Assembly (NCBI GenBank): GCA_019914945.1
Contig: CM034109.1
Span: 4,154,001 to 4,218,000 of the forward strand
Direction: 5' to 3'
Source: Typha latifolia
Taxonomy: Eukaryota; Streptophyta; Magnoliopsida; Poales; Typhaceae
Length of the DNA stretch: 64,000 bases
Shown here: positions 12,181 to 24,170 of the stretch, in pieces
Numbering within the stretch: the stretch's first letter is position 1
Layout of the letters: each line of letters opens with the position of its first letter
Made by a program: the position numbers and the translations under genes
The notes under the pieces: model-generated
Databases searched by the model: none
What the model saw: only the letters and a program-made list of their open reading frames with translations
Told to the model about the DNA's origin: nothing

Positions 12181-14620
12181 ATTAATTCATCAATTATGAA
12201 TTAAGAAAGTGCAAAAGAGCCTTAAGACAGAATCTTATTCGATGCTTGCTGATTAAGGATCTCACTTAGTTTAGTCTCTTATCAATCAGATGACTCAGAT
12301 GATCAGAAAGATAAGTTCCTAAACCAGAGAAAATAATCAACTCCTGTTAACATTTCTAAACCTGAATTAACATGTTTGAGACAAGGATTAATTGAGATTA
12401 GAAAATTTGGTAGTTTGAAGGAAGGGTCATTTCAACCAAAATAAAGAGGAATTGGGGATATCAGTAGACTGGTTGTTGAATTGGGCAACTGAATAAAATC
12501 ATGCACTTGTTCAATTTCAATTGAACCAGAGGTTGACAATGTGCCTGAGAGTCATATCCCCAACACTATTGTTACTGGGTTTTTGATGTAAATTGCTGGA
12601 GTTAAGGTTTTGATATTTAGAAACTGGAAATTCCAGAAGAAGAATCACATTTGTTAAAGTTCAAGTTCCATACCATGATATGATGTGATTTTGACATAGA
12701 CTAGGTATTTAATGCAGAGCATATAGATCTATGCACAATTTAGATTATAGAGGAGCCATCAATTTGTCTATTATGACATATTTAAGTCAAGTACTCAATT
12801 TAGTTAATGTTGAGTGGTTCGAGTATCTTTTTGTTTTTATCATTTATTTGGACCATCTTTATCTATTTTCCCACGAAAGGATGTTCCCTCTTCCTTCATT
12901 CGAAGCATGGTGCATTCTGCAACCCTATCAGTGTGATTCCTAGATGTAGAGATTCCTCTGGCCAACCATTAAATATAGCTTCTTTACTATTTTTTGCTAC
13001 ACAGTTGATCAAGATGAGGATAAGGACCAAGGCTATGATTGCATTGACCTCAATGGAAACCCAAGTGCCAAGGTTGGCTAATTGTCACACCATTTGTACT
13101 AGAGCTATACTTTCTTAAATAAGTGATATTAAGTTATAAACTATGAAGGGACTAATTGAACTATGATCTCCCATTACTGGATAACTGAATAATTCAGTTA
13201 CTTACTTGAGATTCATAACTTAACTTTTCTCCTTGAGAATACAAAGCTGCAGGTTTATCTACTATTGATGCATAGGAAAAAGAAATAAAATATTAGGAGC
13301 ACATCTACAATTAAGCAAAATTATTGATACTGAGTGAGAGTTGGAACTTCACTTACATGGCTTCACACGATCTGAGATAGTATTGGACACAAGAAAGTAC
13401 AGAATAATTGTTCTCATGAAGTGTAAAGTGTTTTATGAGGCTCAAAGTAGTCAAATTTTCTTTGTAAGCCAGTTGGCACAATATTCCGTAGCTTTCTTTT
13501 GGATCTTCCATTTTCTTGCTTATTACTTATCAATAGATAAATCTCAATCTCCGATTATATTTGTTTTGATTTCATTAATACGTATTTGTAAATAAATTAG
13601 CAAACAGATTTTCTGTCGAAAACAATATGATGGGTTTCTACTTTAGAAACAGTTTGTTCTATAACTTTATATAATTATATATATATACGTCAAATTTATA
13701 AATAGCTGCAGAACTCAAAAAGGTGCCAAGTCTTTCACTTGGGAAAACATATGATTATATTTATACAACAACATAAGCTTTGAGAAAAAACTTGCCATTA
13801 TATGTCCTTTTCCATTGTGGTCTAGGTATCTGCTGTTGAATAAGTTCAGTACTTCCAATATGATGTTGTTAAGCATAAAGATTAGTCAAAATGGCTTAGT
13901 AATAGAAGAGATACAATTATACTACTTTTATAGATAATGTTTTTCATTTATAGAATTATTTAGATTTTAGAACTGTTTATATATTATTTAAATTTCTTAA
14001 AATATTTACTAAAATACCAGTGGCCCGATCGGGTGAAATACTGATTGAATCAATTACTCAGTAACCCAACCTCTAACTAGATCAATATCCGATCCTATTC
14101 TGATAACTATCTAGAAAAGAGTTGCACTTTGATTGACGACTTTCATCTAATGCATTTAGAATCAAATATTGTCCATTGTGGGCCAAGCATTATGGCTTGC
14201 AAACTTGCAAGGTGTAGGATGCATGAAACAACATGTGAGACTCTAGTTACTTCCACCTAATTTTTATCATGTCACATGCTCTTATGGAGCGTGGAACAAC
14301 CCATTGCATGCTACGAATTCATACCACAGTATCAAAGATGCATTACTTTCTGAGGTAAATGTGATTATTTACCTCCAGAGTACAGATTCATTGGTAAATG
14401 AAAATTTCTGCAGTCCTTTCGTCATGATGACCTGTCAAATTTGTTTAAAGATGCTTGGAATCTGAATTCTATCATGGTTAATGTAATAATTTCTAGTAGG
14501 TCTGCTTCAATTTCCTTTATTCCTTGTACTCATCAAATTTGTTCGTCTTCATAATTAATTACAGGCATGCTTTTCACAGCATTAAGTAATTTGTGATTAA
14601 ATTGTTTTATTGTTTCCCAG
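12181..14620. other. Upstream region or intron of the kinase gene
   Basis: This AT-rich sequence separates the family-D LTRs from the first recognisable kinase exon. No exon for the glycine-rich loop, the VAIK lysine or the HRDLKP catalytic loop could be read here on the + strand. It may be intronic, or the 5' exons may lie outside the window or be lost. Confidence 0.45.
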
Positions 14621-15391
14621 AGAACTTGCTATTGACTGCAGACCTCAGAACAGTCAAACTGGTAGACCTTGGTTTGGCAAGAGAGGAGACATTAACTGAA
14701 ATGATGACCGCTGAAACAGGAACATATCGTTGGATGGCCCCAGAGGTCTCTCTTAGTGCATTTTGTAACTAGGATTATTTTCATAATTTCTTATTTGGTT
14801 GTTTAACGTAATCTTGAATATTTATAAAGTTATACAGCACTGTCACCCTAAGGCATGGAGAAAAGAAGCATTACAATCACAAAGTTGATGTATACAGCTT
14901 TGCAATAGTACTATGGGAGCTGCTGCACAATCGACTCCCATTCGAAGGCATGTCAAATCTGCAAGCCGCCTATGCTGCTGCTTTCAAAGTAAACTGTCGC
15001 TTACAACAGTGAAGTTCTGTAAAATTTAACCTTTTACTCTGTTATCTGACAAAAGCTCAACCCCTGTTTACTTCAGAACATTAGGCCAAGCGCAGATGAC
15101 CTCCCCGAGGAATTGGCGATGATCTTAACATCTTGCTGGAAAGAGGACCCAAATGCCAGACCAAACTTTAGCCAAATAGTGCAGATGCTTCTGCATTACC
15201 TCTCCACTCTCCAGCCACCTGAACCCATGATCCCTCCTCGTGTATTTAGTTCAGAGAATGCAATCTTGCCACCTGAATCTCCTGGTACAAGTTCACTGAT
15301 GGCTATTCGAGATGACATTGGTGACACTCCAAAGGCCAACTTGGAGGATAGGTCAAGGGGGATCTTTTTCTGCTTCAGCCAATGCTACTAG
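14621..15391 (+). CDS. ATN1-like Raf-type protein kinase, C-terminal exons
   Basis: Three exons join in frame: 14,621-14,745, 14,830-14,988 and 15,077-15,391 (TAG stop). The first exon enters in mid-codon (a G from an upstream exon plus AG gives Glu). The product, about 199 residues, covers the kinase C-lobe. It has ENLLLTAD, then a DLG in place of the usual DFG, the activation segment [15 protein letters not shown], the subdomain IX motif [12 protein letters not shown], and the subdomain XI motif [12 protein letters not shown]. The tail with [17 protein letters not shown] and a cysteine-containing end is typical of plant ATN1/HT1-like MAPKKK (Raf-like group C) kinases. These phosphorylate Ser/Thr (some also Tyr) in signalling. 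The N-lobe and HRD exons were not found in the window, so the gene is partial here: a very long intron, exons outside the window, or a truncated pseudogene. All splice sites are GT-AG and the frame is uninterrupted. Confidence 0.85.
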
Positions 15392-16107
15392 TGTTCTAAA
15401 TTCTTGAAGGGAATGCCATCCAAATGGCATTGTACTCCTGCTGTTGGCAATTCCTTCTCTAGTCAGGGTTGTAATTCTGATAAGTGCTGATACCTTTGAC
15501 CAGTGTTCGATAATACACTTGATATAGTTGCTTAAAGAATGTAAAATACTGGAAAACACTTGTTTCTGAGGGGTATGACCACTGAACTTATCTGGATGGC
15601 AGTGATCAAATTAGAACATTGATCTTATATTGTGTTCAAATCCTTGTTCCAGCTGCAATTAGCTGCTTGTTACAAGTCCTGGCTCATTTAATTTCAGTTA
15701 ATCAATTTAGAAGGAGGATGTTGTTAATTTCAGCTGCAATCACATTGTAAAATAAGTTAAGGGGTTTTGCTGTTGCCATTTCTTGTCTCAAGCAGTTACA
15801 CCTGAAAATCCACAGCACTCTTTATTAAGGTAACAGACAACAACTATACAAGAAAATTCTCTGCAATTGGCGTTGTTTTATTGAGAAGGTTTATTAGGAT
15901 TATAGCTGTACGGTGTTCACATTTAAGCTCACTTAGTTAAATTGTGACTGCTACGGAGATGGATGTTCGATTTCTCAAGGAACAGAAAGGTTTGATGATT
16001 TCTCAACGTCCTGGTAGCCGTTGATGGTGAAGTCCACGCCAGAATGCCCAACACCACCCCGTGATGCTACTATCCCAAAACTTGTTCGTCTGTACAAGAA
16101 GACAAAG
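15392..16107 (+). other. Kinase 3' flank and a GC-richer segment of unknown origin
   Basis: The first few hundred bases are the likely 3' UTR of the kinase gene. No polyadenylation site can be fixed. From about 15,955 to 16,107 the sequence is clearly more coding-like than its surroundings, with an open frame reading TPECPTPPRD and then IPKLVRLYKK, before it runs into the first 0.5-kb repeat unit. I do not recognise the protein. It may be a captured gene fragment. Confidence 0.4.
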
Positions 16108-17099
16108 AAGGTTAGAAAATATAACTATAAATTTCATAAATTAATTGTGAAGTTCTTAAATTAACTATGTATCTAATATGAAATCACATTGTAAAATAAA
16201 ATATTATCCCTTTTTTCTTTACCTACTCATAACACCAATGTTCTCACGTTTTTCAAAAAGTTGATTATAGCATTTGATCATTTTAACTCTTTCAATTGGA
16301 AAAAAACATCTCATGCATACTTAACAAATTTTGTTCAATAAATGAAAGTTCTCTATCTTATTAGAAAGGTATTAGTTATTAAGTAGTCTCAAAATATTTG
16401 AATAGGATGGTAGCTCTCTTACTTCTCCTCATCCCCTTTCTTTTAATGGTTGTAATTCATAGTTAATTTATAAAAGAATTTACTCTACTCTTATTTTACT
16501 CTTTTTTTTTTATATCTTAGTCATCCACCACCTTATTTTCTATTAAATTGTTTCCAATTGAAAAAGAAGAAAAGATAAAGAAGATTAGCAAATATAACTA
16601 CGAAATTCATAAATTAACTACAAAATTCTAAAATTAACTACAAAATTCTAAAATTAACTATATACCTAGTATGGAACCACACAGTAAAATAAATGTTTGT
16701 CCCTTTTATTTAGATACTCATTGCCCCAATATTCTCTCGAAGGGTTGATTGTAGCTTTTGATTTATTTTCTTAAGCTCTCTCAATCTCATGTACACTTTA
16801 AAAATTATGTTTAATAAATAAAAATGCTCATATATATTCAAAAGATTAGTGATTATGAAATATCTCTAAAACTTTAAATATGGTAATATATCACTTATTT
16901 CTCTTCATTCTCTTTTTTATGACTATAATTCGTAGTTCATTTATAAAATTTACAGCTCATTCACAAAATTCGCAATTAGTATATAAATTTTTTACTGGCA
17001 TTTATTATTCACAACTGATATAAGTAAATTTATAATTACTGACATTTAATAAATGTTGGAAAAGCACAAATAATTAGCTGCAGTTGTTAAATGCTAGTA

Positions 17100-17760
17100 A
17101 ATACTTAAAATAATTCACCTATGCACTTCTTACAGTCTATTCCTCTAAAATCCCTGAACGTCTTCCTCTCTTCATTACTGCAACCGTCGTCCCCCTCATC
17201 ATTCCTCTCCTCCTCCTCTCTATCAACACTAGTCAAGTGCCTCATTGTCTTCCTCCTCCTCTATGACTCGAGCCGCTGTCCCCCTTGTCAGTCAGCTCTC
17301 CATCCTTCCAATCCAATCCGGTTCTCCGAAGGTAAATTGTTACTATCTTTCTCATTTTTCAAGTTTCTTTGTATCCCCTTTTCCACTAACTTCCTTTGTT
17401 ACTTTTTAGATTCCAATTCTAGATTTTGAGTGCTAGAACTCCGCTAATCTTTGGCCTATTTCTATCACTTGAGACGGGCTTGGGTGAGATCGAGATGGGC
17501 GTTCGCAATTAGGGTTGACTCTGGTAAGAATGTTAATGCCGAAGGTAGAATTCACGTGGAGGTGGAGAAAAATGGATCTGGATTTTTAGTAATTCCTCCT
17601 GCTGTTCTTGTGGTCAGCTCGATTTTCCTTTACTTACATATTTTTTACTTTTTTATCATGAAAAAAAATTGTGGTCAACTCGGTTATCAGGATTTCAATT
17701 GCTTGATTAATTTGTACAAGATTGCTAAATTCATGTGAACTAAACACATACTATCTATAC
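17100..17760 (+). other. GC-richer insert between repeat units, leader-like
   Basis: The sequence changes sharply from the AT-rich repeat to a pyrimidine-rich stretch with TCCTCCTC and TCGTCC runs, followed by a segment resembling the 5' end of a plant gene (near 17,460-17,600). Two open frames (17,121-17,429 and 17,451-17,738) show no recognisable protein. It precedes the CACTA transposase remnant and may be the 5' part of that transposon or another captured sequence. Confidence 0.35.
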
Positions 17761-18344
17761 TCACAAAGAAAATTGTGGTCAGCTTGGTTATCATATTTTT
17801 ACTTCCATAATTTAGATTTACTTATTCAAACATTTTGTTGTGACCCTTCTATTCACTTTTTGCTGATAATTATACATCTAGATAGGTAAATGTTTCAGAT
17901 CAAGATTTAGTGCAGCTTTTGGATGTTGTTAGAAACCTAGGATTGTGTACTGCATATTCTCCTAATCATAGGCAATTTCTCACAGCTATGCTTGGTACAC
18001 TTTCTATGATCAAATTATTTACTCACAGATTTGGATGGACCATGGCCTGAGCTTATTCAAACTGAGCTTATCCTTGGTTAATTAATTGTGTCTCTTGGTT
18101 TTTTCCCCTTTTTGTATGTAATTAATCGTGGAACTTAAATCTAATTAAACTTATTAGATTTTGAAATGAAGTACACTACTTATTTGAATTATAGTTATAG
18201 CTTGGAGAATTTAAGATTTGATCTTATGGATAAGAGGTGGATAAATCAACCATGGTATTAAATCTAATAACTCATTTTTTAATTTTATATTTATTAATTT
18301 CTATATATAAAAACTTTTCTAATATTATTAATTATTTTCTTGAG

Positions 18345-18903
18345 AAATAGGAATAGTGATGAATATGAGAAAGGTGTACAACAGTTTTTGGAATTCGCAT
18401 TTAGACATCTATCTCAAGGGGGAAAGATATTATGACCTTAAATTGTTGCAATAGTTTTTGAAAAGACTCAAATACTATTTATGATAATCTATTATGTGAA
18501 GAAAGTTTTAAACGCATATACCAACCGGTTGTTACATGGTGAGAATGAATTGTGTTTTGCCTCTGCTTCAACCTCTCATTTGAATGAAGAAGAAAATGAA
18601 TATGATGAGATGCATATAATGTTGCAAGACAGGATTTAATTTTCCAAGCTTAGATGATGGAGGTGTAAACCATATAGATAAGCATATTAGCAAAGGGCCA
18701 ACCCTTGAGGTTAAAAATTCTATCAATGGGTTAAAGATGCAGATCAAGAATTGTATTCAAGATGTGAGAAACTCTCTAAGCTTTCTTTTGTTGTTCAATT
18801 ACACTATATTAAATATCTTTATGGATGGAGCAACAAATCATTTGATATGCTTTTAGAATTGCTTACAGAAGCTTTTCCCAATGGTGTTAGTTTGCCTAAT
18901 TAG
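18345..18903 (+). pseudogene. CACTA (En/Spm) TNP2-like transposase fragment
   Basis: Reading frames here carry NSDEYEKGVQQFLEFAFRHL, then LLHGENE, and later YSRCEKLSKLSF and LYGWSNKSFDMLLELL followed by EAFPNGVSLP. These are characteristic of the N-terminal transposase-associated domain and following region of plant CACTA TNP2-type transposases. The copy is broken by in-frame stops after GGKIL and by frame changes around 18,630-18,700, and it ends before the DDE core. It is therefore an inactive 5' fragment. It sits between the second and third copies of the 0.5-kb repeat, so the repeat array may belong to the same transposon, though no CACTA termini were confirmed. Confidence 0.75.
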
Positions 18904-19108
18904 AATTTATATAAAGGGAAAAAATAAAAAAAATGTTAGTAAATATAACTGTAAAATTTGTAATAAAATTGCAAAATTTATAAAATAACTATTTACCTAA
19001 TATGAAATCATACAGTAAAATAAATATTTGTCCATTTATTTTAGCTACTCATAGCACTAATGTTCTATCTTTTTGAAAGTTTGATTATTATAATATTGAT
19101 TCGTTTAG

Positions 19109-19839
19109 TGACGCGATTCGGGTCTGATCGGATCAATTCACGGGGACATTGGGTTCGATTGATCGAATCTATTTATCTTTTAATTATTTCATGATGTAAG
19201 CCTTTTAGGCAAGCCTAGTTTAATCACGTGAGTCATTAAGGCAAGTCAAAATAAGTCATGACAGCCCTTAAGGTAAATCTAGTTAAGTCAAATAGGCCTT
19301 CAAAGCAAGCCCAATTAAGTTATGTAAGCTTTTAAGTCAAATCCTAATTCGAGTAGTGTCAGCCTTTAGGGCTAGTCCTAGTGGGACTCGTTGTAACCTA
19401 TCTCTATATATAAAGGGGTTGGGCTCCTTGTTAAGCATCCAAGCATTGAGAATTAATTGAATTTAATTTTTTTTATTACCGTATTTATCGTTTTATCGTA
19501 GTCATTAGATCGTCTTTACCTTTCTAGGAGTAGATCATAGCCGTAGAACCTTCAAAGCTTCCAAACCCTAGCCACCACCTTCCTCCAGCAGCCACCCTAC
19601 CTTACAGCCGTCCACCACCACCCTTGGCCGTCCGCCACCCTCTAACGACCGCTGCAACATCAGATATTTACCATTCTGCCCTATTCTGACCTATCTCCAC
19701 TGTTTTATTTTTAACTTTTCATCTTGACTTTTGATTAAGGTGAAAATAGAGCTATTAGAACCCTAACTCACGAGGCTACCACTACCTAAATTTTTATAAT
19801 TTTCTTACGTCTCGATCAGTCCAGATCTGGTTCATAATA
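19109..19839 (+). mobile_element. Solo LTR, family B, with TTTAG duplication
   Basis: It starts TGACGCGATTCGGG and ends GGTTCATAATA. The flanks TTTAG at 19,104-19,108 and 19,840-19,844 are identical and restore the repeat-unit consensus across the junction. A TATA-like CTATATATAAAGG lies near 19,412-19,424, as expected of an LTR promoter. Its second half matches the end of the element-B 5' LTR near 46,620-46,900 and, in reverse, the solo LTRs at 22,781 and 45,630. Confidence 0.85.
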
Positions 19840-20287
19840 TTTAGCTCTTTCAATTAGGAAAAAAATCTAATTTACACTTAATAACAAATGTTAGATAAAT
19901 TAAAGTGCTCATATATATTAGAAAGGTATTAATGATTATGAAATATCTCCAAAATTTTGAATTGGGTAGTATTTCTCACACTTCTCTTTCAGCCTCTTTA
20001 TTTTTCTAACTATAATTCATAGTTTATTTACAAACTTTGTACTTAATTTACAAAAAAAATTACTCTACTATTCTTTTACTTATTCTTTTACATTGCACTC
20101 CTCTACTACCTTATTTTCCTTGCATGAGAGGCTTGTAGAAAATTATTTCCAGTGTAAAAGAAATAAGAAGACAAAAAAGTTAGTAAATATAACTACGAAA
20201 TTCATAAATTAACTGTAAAATTCATAATTTAACTATGTGCCTAGTATTAAATCATACAGTAATATAAATATTTTTCTCTTTCTTTTA

Positions 20288-20696
20288 ACCCTCGTTTATT
20301 TCAGGAATAATTTTTTTTTTATTCCAGAATATAACTCCTTATTCTAAAATAACAGCTAAACACCATAATCTCTTCCTTCTAAAATACAAATATTATTTAT
20401 CAAAATTACATCTTATACTACAGACTAACTCAATTACTAATTTATCGTTGACATATATTCCATCAACCTACTTTACATTAAATCAAAGGGTATTTTTGGT
20501 AATTTTATAAATAACAAAACACTTTTTTCCATCTCTTCCTTTACTTTATATCATATCAAAGGTAATTATTACACCCTTATTCTAGAATATAAGTGAACAC
20601 AAGAATAATTATTCCTAAAATGAAGACCTCATTTTGGTAATAACAAAGAGGAATACATATTTTAGAATTAATATTATTTCTAAAGTAAATGAGGCA
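20288..20696. mobile_element. Tourist-like MITE (PIF/Harbinger type), 409 bp
   Basis: The ends ACCCTCGTTTATTTCAGG and, on the other strand, TGCCTCATTTACTTTAG form imperfect terminal inverted repeats of about 20 bp. TTA on both sides (20,285-20,287 and 20,697-20,699) is the 3-bp duplication typical of PIF/Harbinger elements. Removing it restores the neighbouring repeat-unit sequence CTTTTAGCTA. It is non-coding and so depends on a transposase supplied elsewhere. Confidence 0.75.
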
Positions 20697-20764
20697 TTAG
20701 CTATTAATAGCACTAACGTTCTCACTGTTTGAATAGTTGATTATAATATTTGATTCTTTTAGCT

Positions 20765-21245
20765 CACTCATCCCACCTTTCTCCGACGGTGTGTCCCTCT
20801 CATCGCTACTCCGCCTTTCTTGTGCCACGACAGCACCGGCGACATTCTTGATGCTACAAAGCCAGCTCCCTCTCTTCTTTGACCTCATCCCATTGGTAGT
20901 CCCTGAACCGGTTCTCGGCCCACTACCGCCACCGGAGTTGTCGCCATTTCCGGAATCTTCTACATTCTGCCGCCCCATGAGCTCCTGGACGATTGGGGAC
21001 CGGCTGATGCACATCTCAAACTCCTCCATCGTGAGTTGCCGCCCTATCCCAACCTCCCGCAGCTTCTTCCATATCCCGTCTTCCCTAAACTCCTTCACCA
21101 TGAACTCACTAACGTTATCGAGGTTCTTGATCAAACACCTAGGGTCTTCGTCGCCGCCCTCTCCATCGGAGACCTTCTCGACCTCGAGATTGCCGGTTGA
21201 GAGCGGCCGTGACCCCCCGACGAGGGGGGGGGGCTTGGCGGAGAT
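20765..21245 (-). pseudogene. Captured fragment of a WDR44-like WD40 gene
   Basis: An open frame on the - strand reads RCLIKNLDNVSEFMVKEFRE, then GRQLTMEEFEMCISRSPIVQ, ELMGRQNVEDSGNGDNS and RSSDERDTPSEKGG. This is the conserved region just before the WD40 propeller in plant WD-repeat proteins similar to WDR44. No WD40 repeat follows. Instead the frame runs straight into the AT-rich repeat-unit sequence on both sides, near 20,765 and 21,245. The segment is much GC-richer than its surroundings and has no intron in the captured part. It replaces about 30 bp of the unit. The start Met at 21,257 lies in repeat DNA, so the full frame is not a native gene. Transposon-mediated or retro-mediated exon capture is the likely origin. 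Confidence 0.75.
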
Positions 21246-22305
21246 CAGAAAATACACTTAAGAAATTGTGTTAGATAAAGAAAAGTGCTCATGTACATTA
21301 GAAATGTATTAATGATTATAAAATATCTCTAAAAGTTTGAAAAAGATTAAATCTCTCTTACTTCTTTTTATCCTCTTTATTTGCATGACTATAATTTGTG
21401 GTCTATTTACAAAATTTGTTGTTAATTTACAAATATTTTATTCTACTCTTATTCTACTTATTTTTCTATATCTCACTCCTCCACTACCTTATTTCTCCAT
21501 ATAATAGGCTTGTATAGAATTAATTTCAGTGGAAAAAAAAGAAGACAAAGAAGGTTGGTACATATAACTGCATATTCGTAAACTAACTATGAAATTCATA
21601 AAGTTTAGAAATTAATTAAGTACCTAATAAGAAAATCATATAGTAAAATAAATATTTGTCCTTTTCTTTTAGGTACTTATAGCTCCAATGTTCTTTTTTG
21701 AAAGATTGATTATAACATTTGAAATTTTTATCTCTCAATCTCATGTACAATTAGAAAATTATGTTTAATAAATGAATATGCTCATATACATTAGAAAGAT
21801 ATTAGTGATTGTGAAATAGTTTGTTTACATTAGAAAGACATTAGAAAGTTTGAATAGGGTAGTAGATCACTTACTTCTCCTCATCCTCCTTTTTGCGACC
21901 GTAATTGATGTTTGTTTACAAAATTTGCAGTTAATTTATACAATTTGAACTCTACTCTTCTTTTACTTATTCTTTTATATCAATCCTCCCCTATCTTAAT
22001 TTTCTTGTACGAGAGGATTGTATAGCACTATTTCTAGTGGATAAAGAAAAATAAGATAAAAAAGTTAGTAAATGTAATTGCGAAATTCATAAATTAACAA
22101 TAAAATTTATAAAGTAACTATATACTTAATATGAAATCATATAGTAAAATAAATGTTTGTTCATTTTTTTAGATACTTATATCACTAAACGTTATCTCTT
22201 TTCAAAAGTTTGATTATAACATTTGATTCTTTTAGCTCTTTTAATTAGAAAAAAAATGTAATGTACACTTATAATATTGTGTTAGATAAATAAAAGTGCT
22301 CATTT

Positions 22306-22536
22306 ACTAACCAACTCTAGTACAGTTGGTAGATACTCTTCCTATAACCAAGGAGGTCATGGGATCTACTTCAACCCCAAATAATTATTGTGAAGAAAAT
22401 TATTTGGTGGCTTGTCTCAACTGCTCGACTCGCTTGGTAGCTCGGCGGTGAAATTGGTTGTTGCAGTCCTTAATTACGATACGAATTGGATATAACCAAG
22501 CTGCCTCAAACTAGATCAATTATTATTATTATTGTT
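22306..22536 (+). mobile_element. tRNA-derived SINE
   Basis: The head resembles a tRNA. A box-A-like TAGTACAGTTGGTAGATAC is followed by an anticodon-loop-like CCTATAACC and a box-B-like GGGATCTACTTCAACCCC at the right distance. The body ends in an (ATT)n tract just before 22,536, like the simple tails of plant SINEs. It is inserted after AAAGTGCTCAT in repeat unit 6. A clean target-site duplication was not seen. Confidence 0.65.
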
Positions 22537-22735
22537 TTGGATAAAAACAAGAAGACTTTTAGCTAATGTGTTCAAACGCGATCGAAGGGCTTTCAAACGC
22601 CTACACAGCGTTCGCACATATAGAGCAGTATTTTTGGGAACTCTACACCTCCACTCGCGTGCATGAATGTCTCCCCTTCTTCTTCACTCCTTCGTGCCGC
22701 CATGGGCAATATTTTTGGGAACTCTACACATATAG

Positions 22736-24170
22736 AGCAGTATTTTATTATATTAAACATTTTTAATATTTTTAATATTATGTTATAAACTAGATTTGGA
22801 TCAATCCGGATTTAAGAAAGTTATAAAAAATTTCTTGAGTTAGGACTCTAATGGCTCTAGATTTACCTAAATCGAAGATTGGGATGAAAATATATAAGTA
22901 AAATAGTAGATCAAGGTTAGAACGGTAAATATCCGACGTCATAATAGTCGTCAGAGGGTGGCGGATGGCCAAGGGTGATGGTGGACGACCGTAAGATAGA
23001 GTGACTCATGGAGATGACGGTGGCTATGGGTTGGAGGTAGAATTAGGATTTTTAACTTAGATCTACTCTTATGAAAATAAATGATTATGATTAATTTACT
23101 TCTACTTCTAGATTATCTTACTATTACTCCTAAGATAATCTAAGCCTAAAATATAATTCTTAATTCTTCATTAGATGCATAAATGAATAAACAAAGAAGC
23201 ATAGGCCATTTATATATAAAGGTCGGGTATAATGAGTCCTACTCGAACTTAGTCCTAAAAGCTTATACGATTCAGACTAGGACTTGCTTTAGTGGCTTAT
23301 ATGATTTAATTAGGCTTAGCATTAAGTGTTTACATAAGAGATAAATATGAATAAATTAAAAAATAAATAGACTCGATTCATCAAGCCCAATGTCCTCATG
23401 ATGTGATCCGATCTAACTCGGTTCACATCATATTATTATATTTTATAGTAAATTTTTTTATTTTACATGGAACGTATAATTTTTAATATATCTTTACAAA
23501 ATGATATTATTAATAATATTAAAATATTTACACTATCATATGTTTTATTTTAGCTTAAAACATGAGATTAATAATATTATATTGATTCCCCCCCCCCATT
23601 CTTATTTTATTATTTAAAGAAAGAAATATTTAATTAGGTTAATACATAGTTTAAATAGTAAACATATTATTTTTAATACATAATTATCTATTATGAAGAA
23701 TTTATAATATTTATATTTATAAAAGTAACATTTAATAATAATAATAATACTTTTTAAATGTGTTTATTTTTATGAATTATTAAATTATTGATATTTATGT
23801 TGTTTAAATTGAATTTTATTTATTTAGTAAAAATAAAAAATATGAAAAGAGAGGAGAGAGAAGAGAGAGGAGTGATAAGTTACGATAAGATGTTTGAGAG
23901 AGTAGAGAGTTGAGTAATAAATTATAAGGAGAAGTTTGAAAGAGGTAAAAGATGAGTGATAAATTATAATAAGATATTTAAAAATAGTTGTAGTTAAATT
24001 AAGGGTAAATTAGTAATTAGGTTAGTGTGTAGTATAAGATGTATTTTTGATAAATTTATATTCTGGAATATGATTATTTTAATGTTTAGCTGTTATTCTA
24101 AAATTGTACTGCAATAAGGACTTTTATAATTCCTTAAATGAATAGGGGTTTAAGAAATTTTATTTATCTG
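22736..24170 (+). mobile_element. AT-rich non-autonomous element, copy 1
   Basis: Excluding the solo LTR at 22,781-23,430, this sequence aligns by eye with 39,900-40,735 plus 44,560-44,690. Shared landmarks include TTATTTTACATGGAACGTAT, ATATGTTTTATTTTAGCTTA and GTTAGTGTGTAGTATAAGAT, ending with TGTTTAGCTGTTATTCTA. It has no coding capacity. A poly-C tract lies near 23,588. The end resembles the Tourist-like MITE ends elsewhere in the window. Confidence 0.6.
22781..23430 (-). mobile_element. Solo LTR, family B, with TATTA duplication
   Basis: On the + strand it runs TGTTATAAACTAG... to ...CGGTTCACATCA, bounded by TATTA at 22,776-22,780 and 23,431-23,435. Read in reverse it resembles the solo LTR at 19,109 and the reverse one at 45,630, with shared text such as ACATTGGGC and ATTTATATATAAA-like promoter sequence near 23,210. 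There is no internal domain, so it is a solo LTR, 650 bp. It interrupts an AT-rich element whose other copy lies at 39.9-40.7 kb. Confidence 0.85.

Noticed and set aside
15840..15870. CTATACAAGAAAA as a CACTA transposon terminus
   Set aside because: It resembles the usual CACTACAAGAAAA end but lacks an exact CACTA, and I found no convincing inverted partner on the right side of the array.
20737..21261. 174-codon + strand frame
   Set aside because: Antisense shadow of the WDR44-like fragment; the - strand frame has the conserved motifs.
22312..22378. A functional tRNA gene
   Set aside because: Box A and B are recognisable but the arms do not pair well and an (ATT)n-tailed body follows, so a SINE fits better.
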